Shown here in pieces: positions 9,631-18,474 of a stretch of DNA of 64,000 nt. Position 1 is the first letter of the stretch, and each line of letters begins with the position of its first letter. The stretch is from the NCBI RefSeq assembly GCF_000425585.1, contig NZ_AUDS01000010.1, positions 124,001 to 188,000 on the forward strand, given 5' to 3'. Source of the DNA: Terrimonas ferruginea DSM 30193 (GTDB lineage: Bacteria; Bacteroidota; Bacteroidia; Chitinophagales; Chitinophagaceae). A program made the translations under genes and the position numbers. The notes under the pieces were generated by a model that worked only from the letters and a program-made list of their open reading frames with translations, was not told the DNA's origin and ran no database searches.

Positions 9631-10698
9631 ATGTTAGATAAATTGGAGGCCATCAAAGCAAGGTTTGATCAGCTCGGTGTAGCGCTGACCAACCCGGAGA
9701 TTGTGGCGAACAATAAAAAATACGCCGAGACCAGCAAAGAATACCGCAGCCTGGAAAAGATTGTCACGGCTTACGACAACTACCGCAAGCTGCTGGAGGA
9801 TATCAGCTTTTACCGCGAAGCACTAGATGGTGATGATGCCGAAATGCGCGAGCTGGCCAAGGAGGAAATGCCGGCGTTGGAAGAAAAGAAAACCATAGAA
9901 GAAGAAGCGATCCGCCAACTGCTGATCCCTAAGGATCCGCAGGACGAAAAGAATGCGATCGTTGAGATCCGTGCCGGCACCGGCGGCGACGAAGCCAGCC
10001 TGTTTGCCGGCGACCTTTTACGGATGTACATCCGCTATTGCGAGCGCAGAGGTTATAAGACGGCTGTACTGAGTGAAAGCGAAGGCACCGCGGGCGGATT
10101 CAAGGAAGTGCAATTGGAAGTGACCGGCGACGATGTATACGGCACCCTGAAATTTGAAAGTGGCGTACACCGTGTGCAACGTGTGCCGGCCACCGAAACA
10201 CAGGGACGCGTACATACTTCCGCCGCCACCGTGGCAGTAATGCCCGAAGCAGAAGAAGTTGACTTCGAACTCAATCCTGCCGATGTGAAAATGGAAACTG
10301 CACGAAGCGGCGGTGCGGGCGGACAAAACGTAAACAAAGTAGAAACCAAGGTAATGCTGACGCATATACCTACCGGTACCGTGGTAGTTTGCCAGACCGA
10401 ACGTTCACAGCTCGGCAACCGCGAAAAAGCGATGCAGATGCTGCGTACCAAATTATACGAAGAGCAGGTGCGCAAGCAGGAAGACGAGATCGCCCGCCAC
10501 CGTAAGAGTCTTGTAAGTACCGGTGACCGGAGTGCCAAAATCCGCACCTATAACTATCCCCAGGGACGGGTGACCGACCACCGCATCAACTTCACCTCCT
10601 ATAACCTGGATGCCGTAATGAACGGTGATATCCAGGACTTCATTGCCGCGCTTCAGTTTGCCGAAAATTCGGAGAAACTGACGAAGCAGGGAGAATGA
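9631..10698 (+). CDS. prfA: peptide chain release factor 1
   Basis: RF1 recognises UAG and UAA stop codons and triggers peptide release on the ribosome. The protein has 355 residues, the normal length. The catalytic GGQ loop is in [11 protein letters not shown] (about residue 230), and the codon-recognition part contains [22 protein letters not shown]1 rather than RF2 is supported by the lack of the RF2 programmed-frameshift region and by overall similarity. The start ATG 9631 gives the standard [12 protein letters not shown] beginning; the open frame extends far upstream only because it is antisense to the amidohydrolase gene. Confidence 0.96.
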   Translation: MLDKLEAIKARFDQLGVALTNPEIVANNKKYAETSKEYRSLEKIVTAYDNYRKLLEDISFYREALDGDDAEMRELAKEEMPALEEKKTIEEEAIRQLLIPKDPQDEKNAIVEIRAGTGGDEASLFAGDLLRMYIRYCERRGYKTAVLSESEGTAGGFKEVQLEVTGDDVYGTLKFESGVHRVQRVPATETQGRVHTSAATVAVMPEAEEVDFELNPADVKMETARSGGAGGQNVNKVETKVMLTHIPTGTVVVCQTERSQLGNREKAMQMLRTKLYEEQVRKQEDEIARHRKSLVSTGDRSAKIRTYNYPQGRVTDHRINFTSYNLDAVMNGDIQDFIAALQFAENSEKLTKQGE

Positions 10699-10705
10699 TA
10701 AGCGG

Positions 10706-10737
10706 TTTGCAACCGTCCTGTTTTTTGGTTACATTTA
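10706..10737 (+). promoter_or_regulatory. core promoter for the Gly-rich protein gene
   Basis: TTTG at 10706-10709, a 20-bp spacer and TACATTTA at 10730-10737 fit the Bacteroidota TTTG-N19/21-TAnnTTTG promoter with one change in the last base. It precedes the gene at 10807 by about 70 bp; a short GC palindrome lies in the leader near 10758. Confidence 0.5.
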
Positions 10738-10806
10738 TAACAGCCCTCTCAGCCATCCGCCGCAGGCGGACAGGTACCACTTTATTCATTCTACAAAAAG
10801 ATCATT

Positions 10807-11439
10807 ATGCTTGATCAGATTGCGCAATTAGTAAAACAGTATGGCGAAGGGGCTGTTGTCGCCAATACCGATGTTCCCAACGACCAGAATAACGCTGTAA
10901 TGGCCGAAGCAACCAAAACTGTCACCAGCGGCCTGCAAAATGTAATGGCCGGTGGCGGCTTGCAGAACATTCTTGATATGTTCAAAGGAAACAGCCAGGA
11001 TGGACAGGGTGGCGGTGGTATAGCCGGGTTGCTGAAAAATCCCATGGTCACGATGATGATCGGGCATTTTATCAGCAAGCTGACCACAAAATTCAACATG
11101 AGTCCCGCACAGGCCAGCAATGTGGCCAATCAGCTTATTCCCAATGTGGTGAACGACATGGTTACGAAGACGGCAAGTACGGAAAGTGCTGATTCGGCTT
11201 TTAACATCGATGACCTTGTTGGTTCATTGACAGGAGGTAAGAACTTTAATCTGCAGGGAATGCTGGAGCAATTTACCGGTGGCGGCAATAGCAGCAGTGG
11301 CGGTCAGGGTGGCGGATTTGACCTGCAGGATATTATCAGCCAGGTAACGCAGGGTGCGCAGGAAAAGAAAAGCGAAAAAGCTACCGAGGGTGGCGGCGGA
11401 GGTATTGCCGATATGATCCAGAGCTTTTTTGGCAAATAA
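10807..11439 (+). CDS. Gly/Asn/Gln-rich protein, DUF937-like
   Basis: Protein of 210 residues without signal peptide or membrane segments. It has two amphipathic helical parts separated by low-complexity stretches rich in Gly, Ser, Asn and Gln (around residues 75, 150 and 195). Segments such as MLDQIAQLVKQYG and GIAGLLKNPMVTMMIGHFIS resemble the DUF937 type of protein, whose role is unknown. It stands alone between prfA and a long repeat-rich gap. Function not assigned. Confidence 0.75.
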   Translation: MLDQIAQLVKQYGEGAVVANTDVPNDQNNAVMAEATKTVTSGLQNVMAGGGLQNILDMFKGNSQDGQGGGGIAGLLKNPMVTMMIGHFISKLTTKFNMSPAQASNVANQLIPNVVNDMVTKTASTESADSAFNIDDLVGSLTGGKNFNLQGMLEQFTGGGNSSSGGQGGGFDLQDIISQVTQGAQEKKSEKATEGGGGGIADMIQSFFGK

Positions 11440-11740
11440 AAATATGACTATTAAGAGAATACGATTAGATAGCTAAATGCCTTCACAGATTTTTAACGAA
11501 GCGGGTGTAAACCATTTTAAAATTGGCCCGTTTTATGTATTAATAGAAAGAGAAGGCAAATAACAAAGTTCTTTACTTAGTGCAATTGGTTGTTGAACGT
11601 CGTTTTACCAAGTGGTTTACATTTATGGTAAATGACGAACGAAGGTTTTAACGATAAATAGAAAAGTGATTTTACTAAATCGTTCCTTTTAAACTTTCGT
11701 TAACAGCATAAGTCGCACTAATGGCAGTAAATTTGCGTTA

Positions 11741-11840
11741 TAGATTTAAGTTTAGTTTTTATCTACATAAAAGCAGTCAATTTTCTCATAAGCAGTTAGT
11801 TTTGGTTGCGACCCCTGTTTCCACAGGGGTCTATTTTTTT
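11741..11840 (+). ncRNA. candidate small RNA ending in an intrinsic terminator
   Basis: In the 547-bp gene-free gap 11440-11986 a perfect -7 element TAAATTTG (11728-11735) is followed about 75 bp later by a strong terminator hairpin (11810-11831) with a T-run, and no open frame lies between. This would give a transcript of about 100 nt. The -33 element is not evident, so the promoter is uncertain. The terminator could instead belong to a long trailer of the gene ending at 11439. The part 11440-11727 shows nothing I can identify. Confidence 0.35.
11810..11840 (+). terminator. intrinsic terminator
   Basis: Perfect 8-bp stem GACCCCTG/CAGGGGTC with loop TTTCCA followed by TATTTTTTT. It works only in the plus direction. 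Confidence 0.8.
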
Positions 11841-11856
11841 GTACCTACGCCAATGG

Positions 11857-11995
11857 GTCAATAAGTGAATAGGTGAATGGTCAATAGGTGAATGGTCAAT
11901 CGTGAATAGTGAATAGTGAATTGTCAATTGTGAATAAAACAGCCTTCGGGCCTTACACCTTATGCCTTAAACCTTCTTACTACTTATTACCTATT
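11857..11995. repeat. heptamer repeat arrays running into the vanZ-like gene end
   Basis: From 11857 to 11936 there are eleven units of the type GTCAATA/GTGAATG/GTGAATA, mostly in exact 7-bp phase with a few 8-bp steps. From about 11944 to 11995 a second 7-bp periodic array of GCCTTAC/ACCTTAT/GCCTTAA type follows. The second array contains the last codons and the TAA stop of the vanZ-like gene. Confidence 0.85.
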
Positions 11996-12364
11996 TAGGC
12001 ATCGGAGTACCACTGCGAGCCCCACCGCCGCACCTGCTCCATCCGCTACCATATCCCACACATCGAATGAACGGTAAGGTATCCAGTAGTGTTGTACAAA
12101 TTCCATCAACACGCCGTAGGCAAAACATAGTAATGCAATTAATATAAATGTCTTTTTAGTGGAATGGCCCAATGCCATGGTCATCTTACCTATAAGGAAG
12201 GTCATGATTGCAAACATGCCGATATGCACCCACTTGTCGAAAAGAGGAATATGGTCGAGCCAGCTGCTTTCCGGAAAAGCCGATCCGGGCATACATAGCA
12301 GTATCGTGCAGATCATCAGCCAGCCGGCGGAAGCTGCTATCCATAAAATGCGATGTTTCGCCAT
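11987..12364 (-). CDS. VanZ-like membrane protein
   Basis: Small integral membrane protein of 125 residues with about four hydrophobic segments and the VanZ-family features DKWVHIGMFAIMTFLIGK and the C-terminal EFVQHYW-PYRSFDVWDMVADGAGAAVG block. VanZ-like proteins are widespread and mostly of unknown function. The start is taken at ATG 12364 (MAKHRIL) because upstream codons lie in the gcvH terminator. The last few residues and the stop are encoded by a 7-bp repeat array, so the C-terminus may have been changed by repeat invasion. Confidence 0.85.
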   Translation of the reverse strand: MAKHRILWIAASAGWLMICTILLCMPGSAFPESSWLDHIPLFDKWVHIGMFAIMTFLIGKMTMALGHSTKKTFILIALLCFAYGVLMEFVQHYWIPYRSFDVWDMVADGAGAAVGLAVVLRCLNR

Positions 12365-12404
12365 AGTGTTTGACAGGTTGAGTTTGTGGCATTTTGTCCC
12401 CTGC

Positions 12405-12441
12405 ATAAAAAAAGGTTGACCCGCATGCGGAACCAACCTTT
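12405..12441 (-). terminator. intrinsic terminator downstream of gcvH
   Basis: Stem AAAGGTTG (12411-12418) with CAACCTTT (12434-12441), an inner CCGCATGCGG palindrome, and a run of seven T on the minus strand (12405-12411). It lies 21 bp after the gcvH stop. Confidence 0.85.
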
Positions 12442-12462
12442 CAAGATTTTTTTGACCGTATT

Positions 12463-12840
12463 TTATCCGGTAACCGCTTCGTAGCCTGCTGCATCCAGGA
12501 GCGCATCCACATCTGCAGGATTATCCACCTTCATTTTGATCATCCAACCTTTACCGTATGGGTCGGTATTGACCAGTTCCGGGGCATTTGCGAGCTCGGG
12601 ATTGAGTTCGGTAATGGTGCCGCTCACCGGCAGGAACAGATCGGAAACAGTCTTCACCGCTTCTACTGTACCAAATACTTCATTCGCCGGCAGCGATTTT
12701 CCGATGGTCTCAACTTCTACAAACACAATGTCGCCCAACTCTTTCTGAGCAAAATCGGTGATGCCGATGGTAGCGATGTCGCCATCCAGTTGGATCCATT
12801 CGTGGTCTTTTGTGTACCGGAGATTATCAGGATAACTCAT
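12463..12840 (-). CDS. gcvH: glycine cleavage system H protein
   Basis: Lipoyl carrier of the glycine cleavage complex that shuttles the aminomethyl group between P, T and L proteins. It has 125 residues, the usual size. The lipoylated lysine lies in TVEAVKTVSDLF (about residue 63), and the N-terminus YPDNLRYTKDHEWIQLDGDIATIGITDFAQ and the C-terminal YGKGWMIKMK are typical. The start ATG 12840 gives the standard beginning; upstream in-frame codons have no family similarity. Other gcv genes are not in the window. Confidence 0.96.
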   Translation of the reverse strand: MSYPDNLRYTKDHEWIQLDGDIATIGITDFAQKELGDIVFVEVETIGKSLPANEVFGTVEAVKTVSDLFLPVSGTITELNPELANAPELVNTDPYGKGWMIKMKVDNPADVDALLDAAGYEAVTG

Positions 12841-12970
12841 AATGAATGATTTGTACCGCAAATATGAGCAAAACGCTACTACTACGAACAAGCACCACTT
12901 ATTTTTTTCGCATTTTACCGGAAAAAAAATGCCGTTCATGGCAGTTTTTACACCACTTGTCGGCAATGAC

Positions 12971-13001
12971 TTTACAGTGCTGTGACACAAAAATATCTTT
13001 G
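12971..13001 (+). promoter_or_regulatory. core promoter of the TonB-receptor-like gene
   Basis: TTTA (12971-12974), 19-bp spacer, then TATCTTTG (12994-13001), an exact TAnnTTTG. The -7 element ends 15 bp before ATG 13016, so the leader must be very short. Confidence 0.6.
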
Positions 13002-13015
13002 CGTCTTATAAAAAT

Positions 13016-15484
13016 ATGTTTATGAGAAAAGTATGGATGCTGTCCCTGATCGTCTTGCTAGCTGTGGCCGCCAACGCCCAGCAGATCAGTGGTACAGTGA
13101 AGGATCAATCAGGTAAGGGAGTAGATAAGACCACCGTCTCTTTGCTGCGCGCAAAGGATTCTTCCGTGGCTAAATTATCAGTTACAGACAACGAAGGCCG
13201 TTATAGCTTCATGCAAACAGAAGCAGGCAGCTACCTCGTAAGTGTTTCGCACGTAGGGTTTATGCCTTATATCAGCCAGCCTTTCGCTTTTGACGGCACC
13301 AAAGATGTAGCAGTGCCCGCCGTGGGCCTGGTGAAAAACGAAGGCACCCTCGGCGGTGTAACCGTTGTGTCCAAAAAGCCGGTAGTAGAGGTGAAAGCCG
13401 ATAAGACCATCCTCAATGTGGAAGGTACTATCAACGCTGTAGGCAACGACGCACTCGAATTGCTGCGCAAAGCACCCGGTGTAATGGTGGATAAAGACGA
13501 TAACCTTACCATGGCCGGTAAAAACGGCGTGCAGGTATTCATCGATGGAAAACCCAGCCCGCTGCAGGGAGCAGACCTGGCCAACTTCCTGAAAAGCCTT
13601 CAGTCTTCACAGGTAGAATCGATCGAACTCATCACCAATCCTTCAGCGAAGTATGAAGCGGCTGGTAATGCCGGTATCATCAACATCCGCCTGAAGAAAA
13701 ATAAAACCTTTGGTACCAACGGATCGGTGAACGCCGGTTACAATATCGGCACATTTGCCAAATACAATGCAGGTTTGGCATTGAACCACCGCAACAGCAA
13801 AGTGAACATCTTTGGTAACTACAACTTCAATCATGGCCTGAACACCAGTTCCATGAAAATGTACCGCGAGCAGGCCGATTCAATTTTTAATCAGAGCAAC
13901 CGCGTAAAAGCATTGAATGAAGGGCACAACTTCAAAGCCGGCCTGGATTATTTCCTGAACGCAAAAAGTACCGTAGGTGCCATCGTAAACGGAAATATCG
14001 GCAGCACCGATTTCAGAAGCAGCGGACCTACATTCATTTCTTACCTGCCTACCAAAGAGCTGGATCGCCTGATGCGTGCGGAAAGCCATAACGATATGAA
14101 GCGCACTAACCTGAACTTCAACCTCAACTACCGTTATGCCATGACCGGTGGCAGCGAACTGAACGTTGATGCCGACTATGGTATCTTCAACCTGCGCAGC
14201 AACCAGTTTCAGCCCAACTATTATTTCGATGAAACCGGTACCACTGAATTGTACCGCAACGTATACCGCATGATCGCGCCCACAAACATCGATCTCTATT
14301 CGGTGAAAGTGGACTATGAAAAGAATTTCCTGAAAGGACGTTTGGGTCTCGGTGGTAAAGTCGGTTTTGTGAATACCGATAACGATTTCCGTCGTTACGA
14401 TGTATTCGGCAACACCGAAGTCCTGAACAATGACCTCAGCAACCGTTTTGAATACAAAGAGAATATCAACGCAGTTTATGCCAACTACAACCGCGGATTC
14501 AAAGGGTTCATGGTGCAGTTAGGTCTGCGTGTGGAGAATACCGATTCCAAAGGGTATTCTACGGGTAAACAATGGAATGCCAACGAAGGCGTATACAAAG
14601 ATTATGACTCAACCATTCACCGCAACTACACCGATCTGTTCCCAAGCGCAGCGATCACGTTCAACAAAAACCCGATGAGCCAGTTCGGCTTTACGTACAG
14701 CCGTCGTATCGACCGTCCGGCTTACCAGGATCTGAACCCGTTCGAGTTCCGTTTGAACGACTATGCTTACATGAAAGGTAACACGCAACTGCGCCCGCAA
14801 TACACCAACAGCGTAGGTTTCACACATACCTATAAGTATCGCCTGACGACAGCGCTGAACTACAGTCACGTGAAGGACATCTTCACACAGTTGCCTGACA
14901 CCATCGATAATTCAAAGGCTTTCATGACCAAGAAGAACCTTGCATCGCAGGATATCGTGAGCCTCAACGTAAGCTATCCGTTCCAGTACAAATGGTACAG
15001 CTTCTTTGCCAACGTGAACGCTTATTACTCTATGTACAAAGCTGACTTCGGTGGCGGCGACCGTAAAGTAAACCAGGACGTATTTGCAATGACCTATTAT
15101 ATGCAGAACAGCTTCAACCTCGGCAAGAGCTGGACAGCGGAACTTTCCGGATTCTATTCATCGCCCAGCATCTGGCAGGGGGTGTTCCGGAGTAAAGCGA
15201 TGTACGGCATCGACGGAGGATTGCAGAAAGGATTGTTTAAAGGGAAAGGCAACCTGAAACTTTCTGTCAGCGATATTTTCCGCACGATGCGCTGGGCGGG
15301 TGAAAGCCGGTTCACGGGTACCTATGGTAACGCGAGTGGCCGCTGGGAAAGCCGTCAGTTCAAGATCAACTTCAGCTACCGCTTCGGTAACATGCAGGTG
15401 AAAGCTGCACGCCAGCGGAAGACAGGTATCGACGACGAAAGTAAAAGAGCAAGTGGCGGTGGATCAACAACACCGGGACAATAA
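13016..15484 (+). CDS. outer-membrane beta-barrel protein, TonB-dependent receptor-like
   Basis: Outer-membrane protein of 822 residues. After a signal peptide ending near AANAQQ it has a carboxypeptidase-regulatory-like domain (ISGTVKDQSGKGV to about residue 100), a plug domain with LLRKAPGVMVDKDDNLTMAGKNGVQVFIDGKP and VESIELITNPSAKYEAAGNAGIINIRLKK, and a barrel that matches the outer-membrane beta-barrel family 3 type (GRLGLGGKVGFVNTDNDFRRYD, TYSRRIDRPAYQDLNPFEF). This class lacks a SusD partner and its substrate is generally unknown. ATG 13022 is an equally possible start. A UUCG-loop terminator follows the stop. Confidence 0.9.
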   Translation: MFMRKVWMLSLIVLLAVAANAQQISGTVKDQSGKGVDKTTVSLLRAKDSSVAKLSVTDNEGRYSFMQTEAGSYLVSVSHVGFMPYISQPFAFDGTKDVAVPAVGLVKNEGTLGGVTVVSKKPVVEVKADKTILNVEGTINAVGNDALELLRKAPGVMVDKDDNLTMAGKNGVQVFIDGKPSPLQGADLANFLKSLQSSQVESIELITNPSAKYEAAGNAGIINIRLKKNKTFGTNGSVNAGYNIGTFAKYNAGLALNHRNSKVNIFGNYNFNHGLNTSSMKMYREQADSIFNQSNRVKALNEGHNFKAGLDYFLNAKSTVGAIVNGNIGSTDFRSSGPTFISYLPTKELDRLMRAESHNDMKRTNLNFNLNYRYAMTGGSELNVDADYGIFNLRSNQFQPNYYFDETGTTELYRNVYRMIAPTNIDLYSVKVDYEKNFLKGRLGLGGKVGFVNTDNDFRRYDVFGNTEVLNNDLSNRFEYKENINAVYANYNRGFKGFMVQLGLRVENTDSKGYSTGKQWNANEGVYKDYDSTIHRNYTDLFPSAAITFNKNPMSQFGFTYSRRIDRPAYQDLNPFEFRLNDYAYMKGNTQLRPQYTNSVGFTHTYKYRLTTALNYSHVKDIFTQLPDTIDNSKAFMTKKNLASQDIVSLNVSYPFQYKWYSFFANVNAYYSMYKADFGGGDRKVNQDVFAMTYYMQNSFNLGKSWTAELSGFYSSPSIWQGVFRSKAMYGIDGGLQKGLFKGKGNLKLSVSDIFRTMRWAGESRFTGTYGNASGRWESRQFKINFSYRFGNMQVKAARQRKTGIDDESKRASGGGSTTPGQ

Positions 15485-15485
15485 T

Positions 15486-15513
15486 AAAAAAGCGGCCTTC
15501 GGGCCGCTTTTTT
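15486..15513. terminator. bidirectional intrinsic terminator with UUCG loop
   Basis: Perfect 12-bp stem AAAAAAGCGGCC/GGCCGCTTTTTT with TTCG tetraloop, 1 bp after the receptor gene; A- and T-runs let it act on both strands. Confidence 0.9.
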
Positions 15514-15529
15514 AATGTGGTAATGTACC

Positions 15530-15686
15530 CGCCTGCGGCGGGGCCATGTGAAAATGTGTAAATGGAATGCTGACAGGATTGGCTCAGAGCTTCGCTTTTC
15601 GCCTGTTTTCATCGCAGGCTCCACCACGGCTGTTTCATTTTCACATTTCCACATCTGCCGCAAAGCGGCAGCACATTTACACATTA
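15530..15686. repeat. two ACATTT/GC-palindrome elements
   Basis: Two copies of a dispersed element: a GC palindrome (CCCGCCTGCGGCGGG near 15530-15544, and GCCGCAAAGCGGC near 15657-15669) flanked by CACATTT/ACACAT-type octamers. Similar elements occur at 25779-25826, 52726-52777, 54860-54898 and 54970-55020. Confidence 0.75.
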
Positions 15687-15687
15687 C

Positions 15688-16392
15688 TTATCTCTTCCTC
15701 TTCACCAACCGCGCCTTCACAATCCGGATGTCATGCAACGGCCTGTCGCGGTCGGCGGCTTTGCTGGTAGGAGTGGCGGCTATGCGATCGAGGACATCTT
15801 CGCCGCGGATGAGCTGGCCGAATACGGTGTATTGCTGATCCAGATGCGGAGTGCCGCCAATGGTTTTATAAACCTCGCGCTGATCCGCAGGAATCACGAT
15901 GTTGCGGCGGCGCTCGAGCGTATCCATCGCTCCGTCCGTAAATTTTTTACCCTGCACAATATAAAACTGGCTGCCGCTGCTGGCTTTGGACGGATTCACC
16001 TGGTCGCCTTCCCGCGCTGCGGCTATTACACCTTTACGGTGAAATAAAGCCGGCCTGAATTCGGCGGGAATGGTATAACCCGGACTGCCATTGCCCAAAG
16101 GCTGACCCGCAGGTGCACCTTTGCTATCGGGATCGCCGGTCTGGATCATGAACTGGCTGATCACGCGGTGAAACAATACACCATCGTAATAACCACTTTT
16201 AACCAGCTTCAGGAAATTGTCGCGATGCAGCGGCGTGGCATCCGAAAGGCGGATGACCATGGTGCCGGAATCGGTCACCAGTTCCACATCACGTTTGTAA
16301 TCTTTTTTGCGAAGCTTTACTTCGGCAGGAGATTGTGCCTGGCCCGATGCCAATGCCAGGACCAACAGCAGCAGAAAACAGATTTTTTGCAT
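15688..16392 (-). CDS. peptidyl-prolyl cis-trans isomerase, cyclophilin type
   Basis: Exported cyclophilin of 234 residues that speeds proline isomerisation during folding of periplasmic proteins. A signal peptide (residues 1-20, ending ASGQAQ) is followed by the cyclophilin domain: TDSGTMVIRLSDATPLHRDNFLKLVKSGYYDGVLFHRVISQFMIQTGDP, then ASSGSQFYIVQGKKFTD and QYTVFGQLIRGEDVLDRIA. Relative to minimal bacterial cyclophilins there is an insert around residues 160-185 (TLERRRNIVIPADQREVYKTIGG), common in Bacteroidota forms. Single gene with repeat-rich DNA on both sides. Confidence 0.93.
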   Translation of the reverse strand: MQKICFLLLLVLALASGQAQSPAEVKLRKKDYKRDVELVTDSGTMVIRLSDATPLHRDNFLKLVKSGYYDGVLFHRVISQFMIQTGDPDSKGAPAGQPLGNGSPGYTIPAEFRPALFHRKGVIAAAREGDQVNPSKASSGSQFYIVQGKKFTDGAMDTLERRRNIVIPADQREVYKTIGGTPHLDQQYTVFGQLIRGEDVLDRIAATPTSKAADRDRPLHDIRIVKARLVKRKR

Positions 16393-16495
16393 ACCGCAAT
16401 GGAGGGATTAGGTTATAAGTTTTAGGTAATAGGTTATGGGTATAAGGCCCGACACTTCGGGCTAAGGTTTAAGCTATTCAGGCTTTCCGATACTG

Positions 16496-16519
16496 CTGGT
16501 TCGTGAAGACACGAACCAG
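16496..16519. repeat. palindrome CTGGTTCGTG-AAGA-CACGAACCAG
   Basis: Perfect 10-bp arms around AAGA. The same element occurs at 52686-52709 in the opposite orientation (loop TCTT). Confidence 0.85.
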
Positions 16520-16539
16520 GGCTGAAGACCACTTATTTT

Positions 16540-16623
16540 ATTGACGATTCACGATTGACGATTCACGATTGCCGGTTGACGGCTGTTCATTCACCATTGA
16601 CTATTCACTATTCACCGTTCACC
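16540..16623. repeat. heptamer array, twelve in-phase units
   Basis: Twelve consecutive 7-bp units without a phase break: mostly ATTGACG, ATTCACG, ATTCACC and ATTCACT, with three diverged units (ATTGCCG, GTTGACG, GCTGTTC). It ends 3 bp before the stop of the next gene on the minus strand. Confidence 0.9.
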
Positions 16624-16625
16624 CA

Positions 16626-16970
16626 TCAAAACCCGTGGGTTTCGAAATACAACAACACATGATCGCGGAGGAAATTTTCCTGGTCGATCGGGCTCATCAC
16701 CGGCATATCTTTTAGCTGACGGAAATGTGGCCATCCTTCATCATCGGTGCCCTCACGTTCGTAATAACCACTTTGCGACAGCAGGCTGCAGACCGCTACG
16801 TGCATGAGGTCCTGCTTCTGTTCTTTGGAGAACTTCCGGTTTACGTCGCCCAGCTCCTGGATGCCGATGAGGAACAGGATCGTTTCCATGTCCGGCTTTT
16901 TCCCAAACCGCTCTACCAATTTCGCTTCCAGCGTCCACCAGCGTGTCTGGAGATCATCGTTTGCTATCAT
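16626..16970 (-). CDS. conserved hypothetical protein
   Basis: Cytoplasmic protein of 114 residues from ATG 16970 (MIANDDLQTRWW); it has no signal peptide or membrane segment. The sequence LVERFGKKPDMETILFLIGIQELG and FSKEQKQDLMHVAVCSLLSQSGYY suggests a compact helical protein. I recognise the type as a conserved Bacteroidota protein of unknown function but cannot name a family. It is divergent from serS, sharing a gap of 82 bp. Codon use and composition look like the neighbours. Confidence 0.7.
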   Translation of the reverse strand: MIANDDLQTRWWTLEAKLVERFGKKPDMETILFLIGIQELGDVNRKFSKEQKQDLMHVAVCSLLSQSGYYEREGTDDEGWPHFRQLKDMPVMSPIDQENFLRDHVLLYFETHGF

Positions 16971-17028
16971 GGGGCAAAGATACGTCACCGCTCACGGATA
17001 AAAACGGGTCAGGATTCAGGCAGACGGC

Positions 17029-17036
17029 TATCTTTG
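17029..17036 (+). promoter_or_regulatory. -7 element of serS
   Basis: TATCTTTG, an exact TAnnTTTG, ends 16 bp before the serS ATG. No clear -33 TTG. Confidence 0.55.
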
Positions 17037-17052
17037 CAGCCAAATTAGACGT

Positions 17053-18324
17053 ATGTTGTTATTACAGACCTTAAGGCAGGATCCGGCCGGTGTAAAAGCA
17101 AAACTGGCGCGGAAGTATTTCGCAGAAACTGACCTGGTTGACACCATCATTTCGCTGGATGACGACCGGAAAAAACTGCAACTCGAGTTCGATACCACTC
17201 AATCCAAGGTCAACAGCACATCGAAAGAAATCGGAGGCCTCATGGCCAAAGGCGAAAAAGAAACCGCCGAAAAAAAGAAAGCCGAAGTGGCCGAACTCAA
17301 GGCCAGCCTGCAACCCATCACGGAAAAACTCGCCCTTGTTGAAAAACAATTGCAGGATGAACTCGTGAAGTTGCCCAACCTGCCTGCCGATATCGTACCC
17401 GACGGGAAAACACCGGCTGACAATGTCGTGGTTCGCGAAGGCGGAGAGAAGCCCACCTTACCCGAAGGATCCGTACCGCATTGGGACCTCACCAGCCGCT
17501 ATGACCTGATCGATTTTGAATTGGGTAATAAAATAACCGGCAGCGGGTTTCCTGTTTATAAAAATAAAGGAGCGCGTTTGCAACGGGCGCTCGTGCAATA
17601 TTTCCTGGACTTCAACACCGCCGCCGGTTATACCGAAATTCAACCGCCGCTGCTGGTGAATGAAGACTCGGCTTACGGTACAGGTCAACTGCCCGATAAA
17701 GAAGGCCAGATGTACCACATTGGCCTCGATAATTTTTACCTGATACCCACGTCGGAAGTACCGGTAACCAACCTGTACCGCAATGAAATTGTGAAGGACA
17801 GTGACCTGCCGATCAAAATGACTGCCTTTTCCCAATGCTTCCGCCGCGAAGCGGGCAGCTATGGTAAAGATGTACGTGGCCTCAACCGCCTGCACCAGTT
17901 CGATAAAGTTGAGATCGTGCAACTCGTGCATCCGGAGAAAAGTTATGACGTGCAGGAAGAGATGGTAGCGCACATCGAAAAGCTGCTTCAATCACTGGAG
18001 TTGCCCTACCGCATTCTGCGCCTCTGTGGCGGTGATATGAGCTTTGCCTCTGCACTTACCTACGACTTTGAAGTATACAGTGCGGCGCAGGAACGCTGGC
18101 TGGAAGTAAGTTCCGTTTCCAATTTCGAAGCTTACCAGGCCAACCGCATGAAGGCGCGTTACCGCGATGCCGGCGGCAAACCACAACTCGTGCATACGCT
18201 TAATGGCAGCTCACTTGCACTGCCACGCATAATGGCCTGCCTGCTAGAAAACAAACAAACCGCCGAAGGCATCGAATTGCCCAAAGCGATTCATCAATAT
18301 TTTGGAGATTCGAAGATTTCGTGA
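17053..18324 (+). CDS. serS: seryl-tRNA synthetase
   Basis: Charges tRNA-Ser (and the selenocysteine tRNA where present) with serine. The protein has 423 residues, the normal length. An N-terminal coiled-coil arm spans about residues 25-110 (rich in KKxxAEVAELKA), followed by the class II catalytic core with TSEVPVTNLYRNEI, FRREAGSYGKDVRGLNRLHQFDKVEIV (motif 2 region) and the C-terminal NGSSLALPRIMACLLENKQ (motif 3). The TGA stop (18322-18324) lies inside the first unit of a 7-bp repeat array, so the array begins within the gene. Confidence 0.97.
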   Translation: MLLLQTLRQDPAGVKAKLARKYFAETDLVDTIISLDDDRKKLQLEFDTTQSKVNSTSKEIGGLMAKGEKETAEKKKAEVAELKASLQPITEKLALVEKQLQDELVKLPNLPADIVPDGKTPADNVVVREGGEKPTLPEGSVPHWDLTSRYDLIDFELGNKITGSGFPVYKNKGARLQRALVQYFLDFNTAAGYTEIQPPLLVNEDSAYGTGQLPDKEGQMYHIGLDNFYLIPTSEVPVTNLYRNEIVKDSDLPIKMTAFSQCFRREAGSYGKDVRGLNRLHQFDKVEIVQLVHPEKSYDVQEEMVAHIEKLLQSLELPYRILRLCGGDMSFASALTYDFEVYSAAQERWLEVSSVSNFEAYQANRMKARYRDAGGKPQLVHTLNGSSLALPRIMACLLENKQTAEGIELPKAIHQYFGDSKIS

Positions 18325-18376
18325 ATGGTGAATGGTGAATGGTCAATCGTGAATCGTCAATCGTCAATCGTCAATG
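18321..18376. repeat. heptamer array overlapping the serS stop codon
   Basis: Eight perfect-phase 7-bp units: three GTGAATG, then GTCAATC, GTGAATC, GTCAATC, GTCAATC, GTCAATG. The serS TGA is part of the first unit. A less regular 7-bp array (CCTTA/ACTTA type) with a GGCCGAAGCTTCGGGCC dyad continues to about 18465. Confidence 0.9.
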
Positions 18377-18474
18377 AAACAACCTTGACAATAACCCTAC
18401 ACCTTAGGCCGAAGCTTCGGGCCTTATACCTACCGCTTAAAACTTATAACTTAATACTTACAACTCTCTCCACC

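Noticed and set aside
16540-16623. Heptamer arrays as possible CRISPR arrays
   Set aside because: The unit is only 7 bp with no spacers and no cas genes are nearby.
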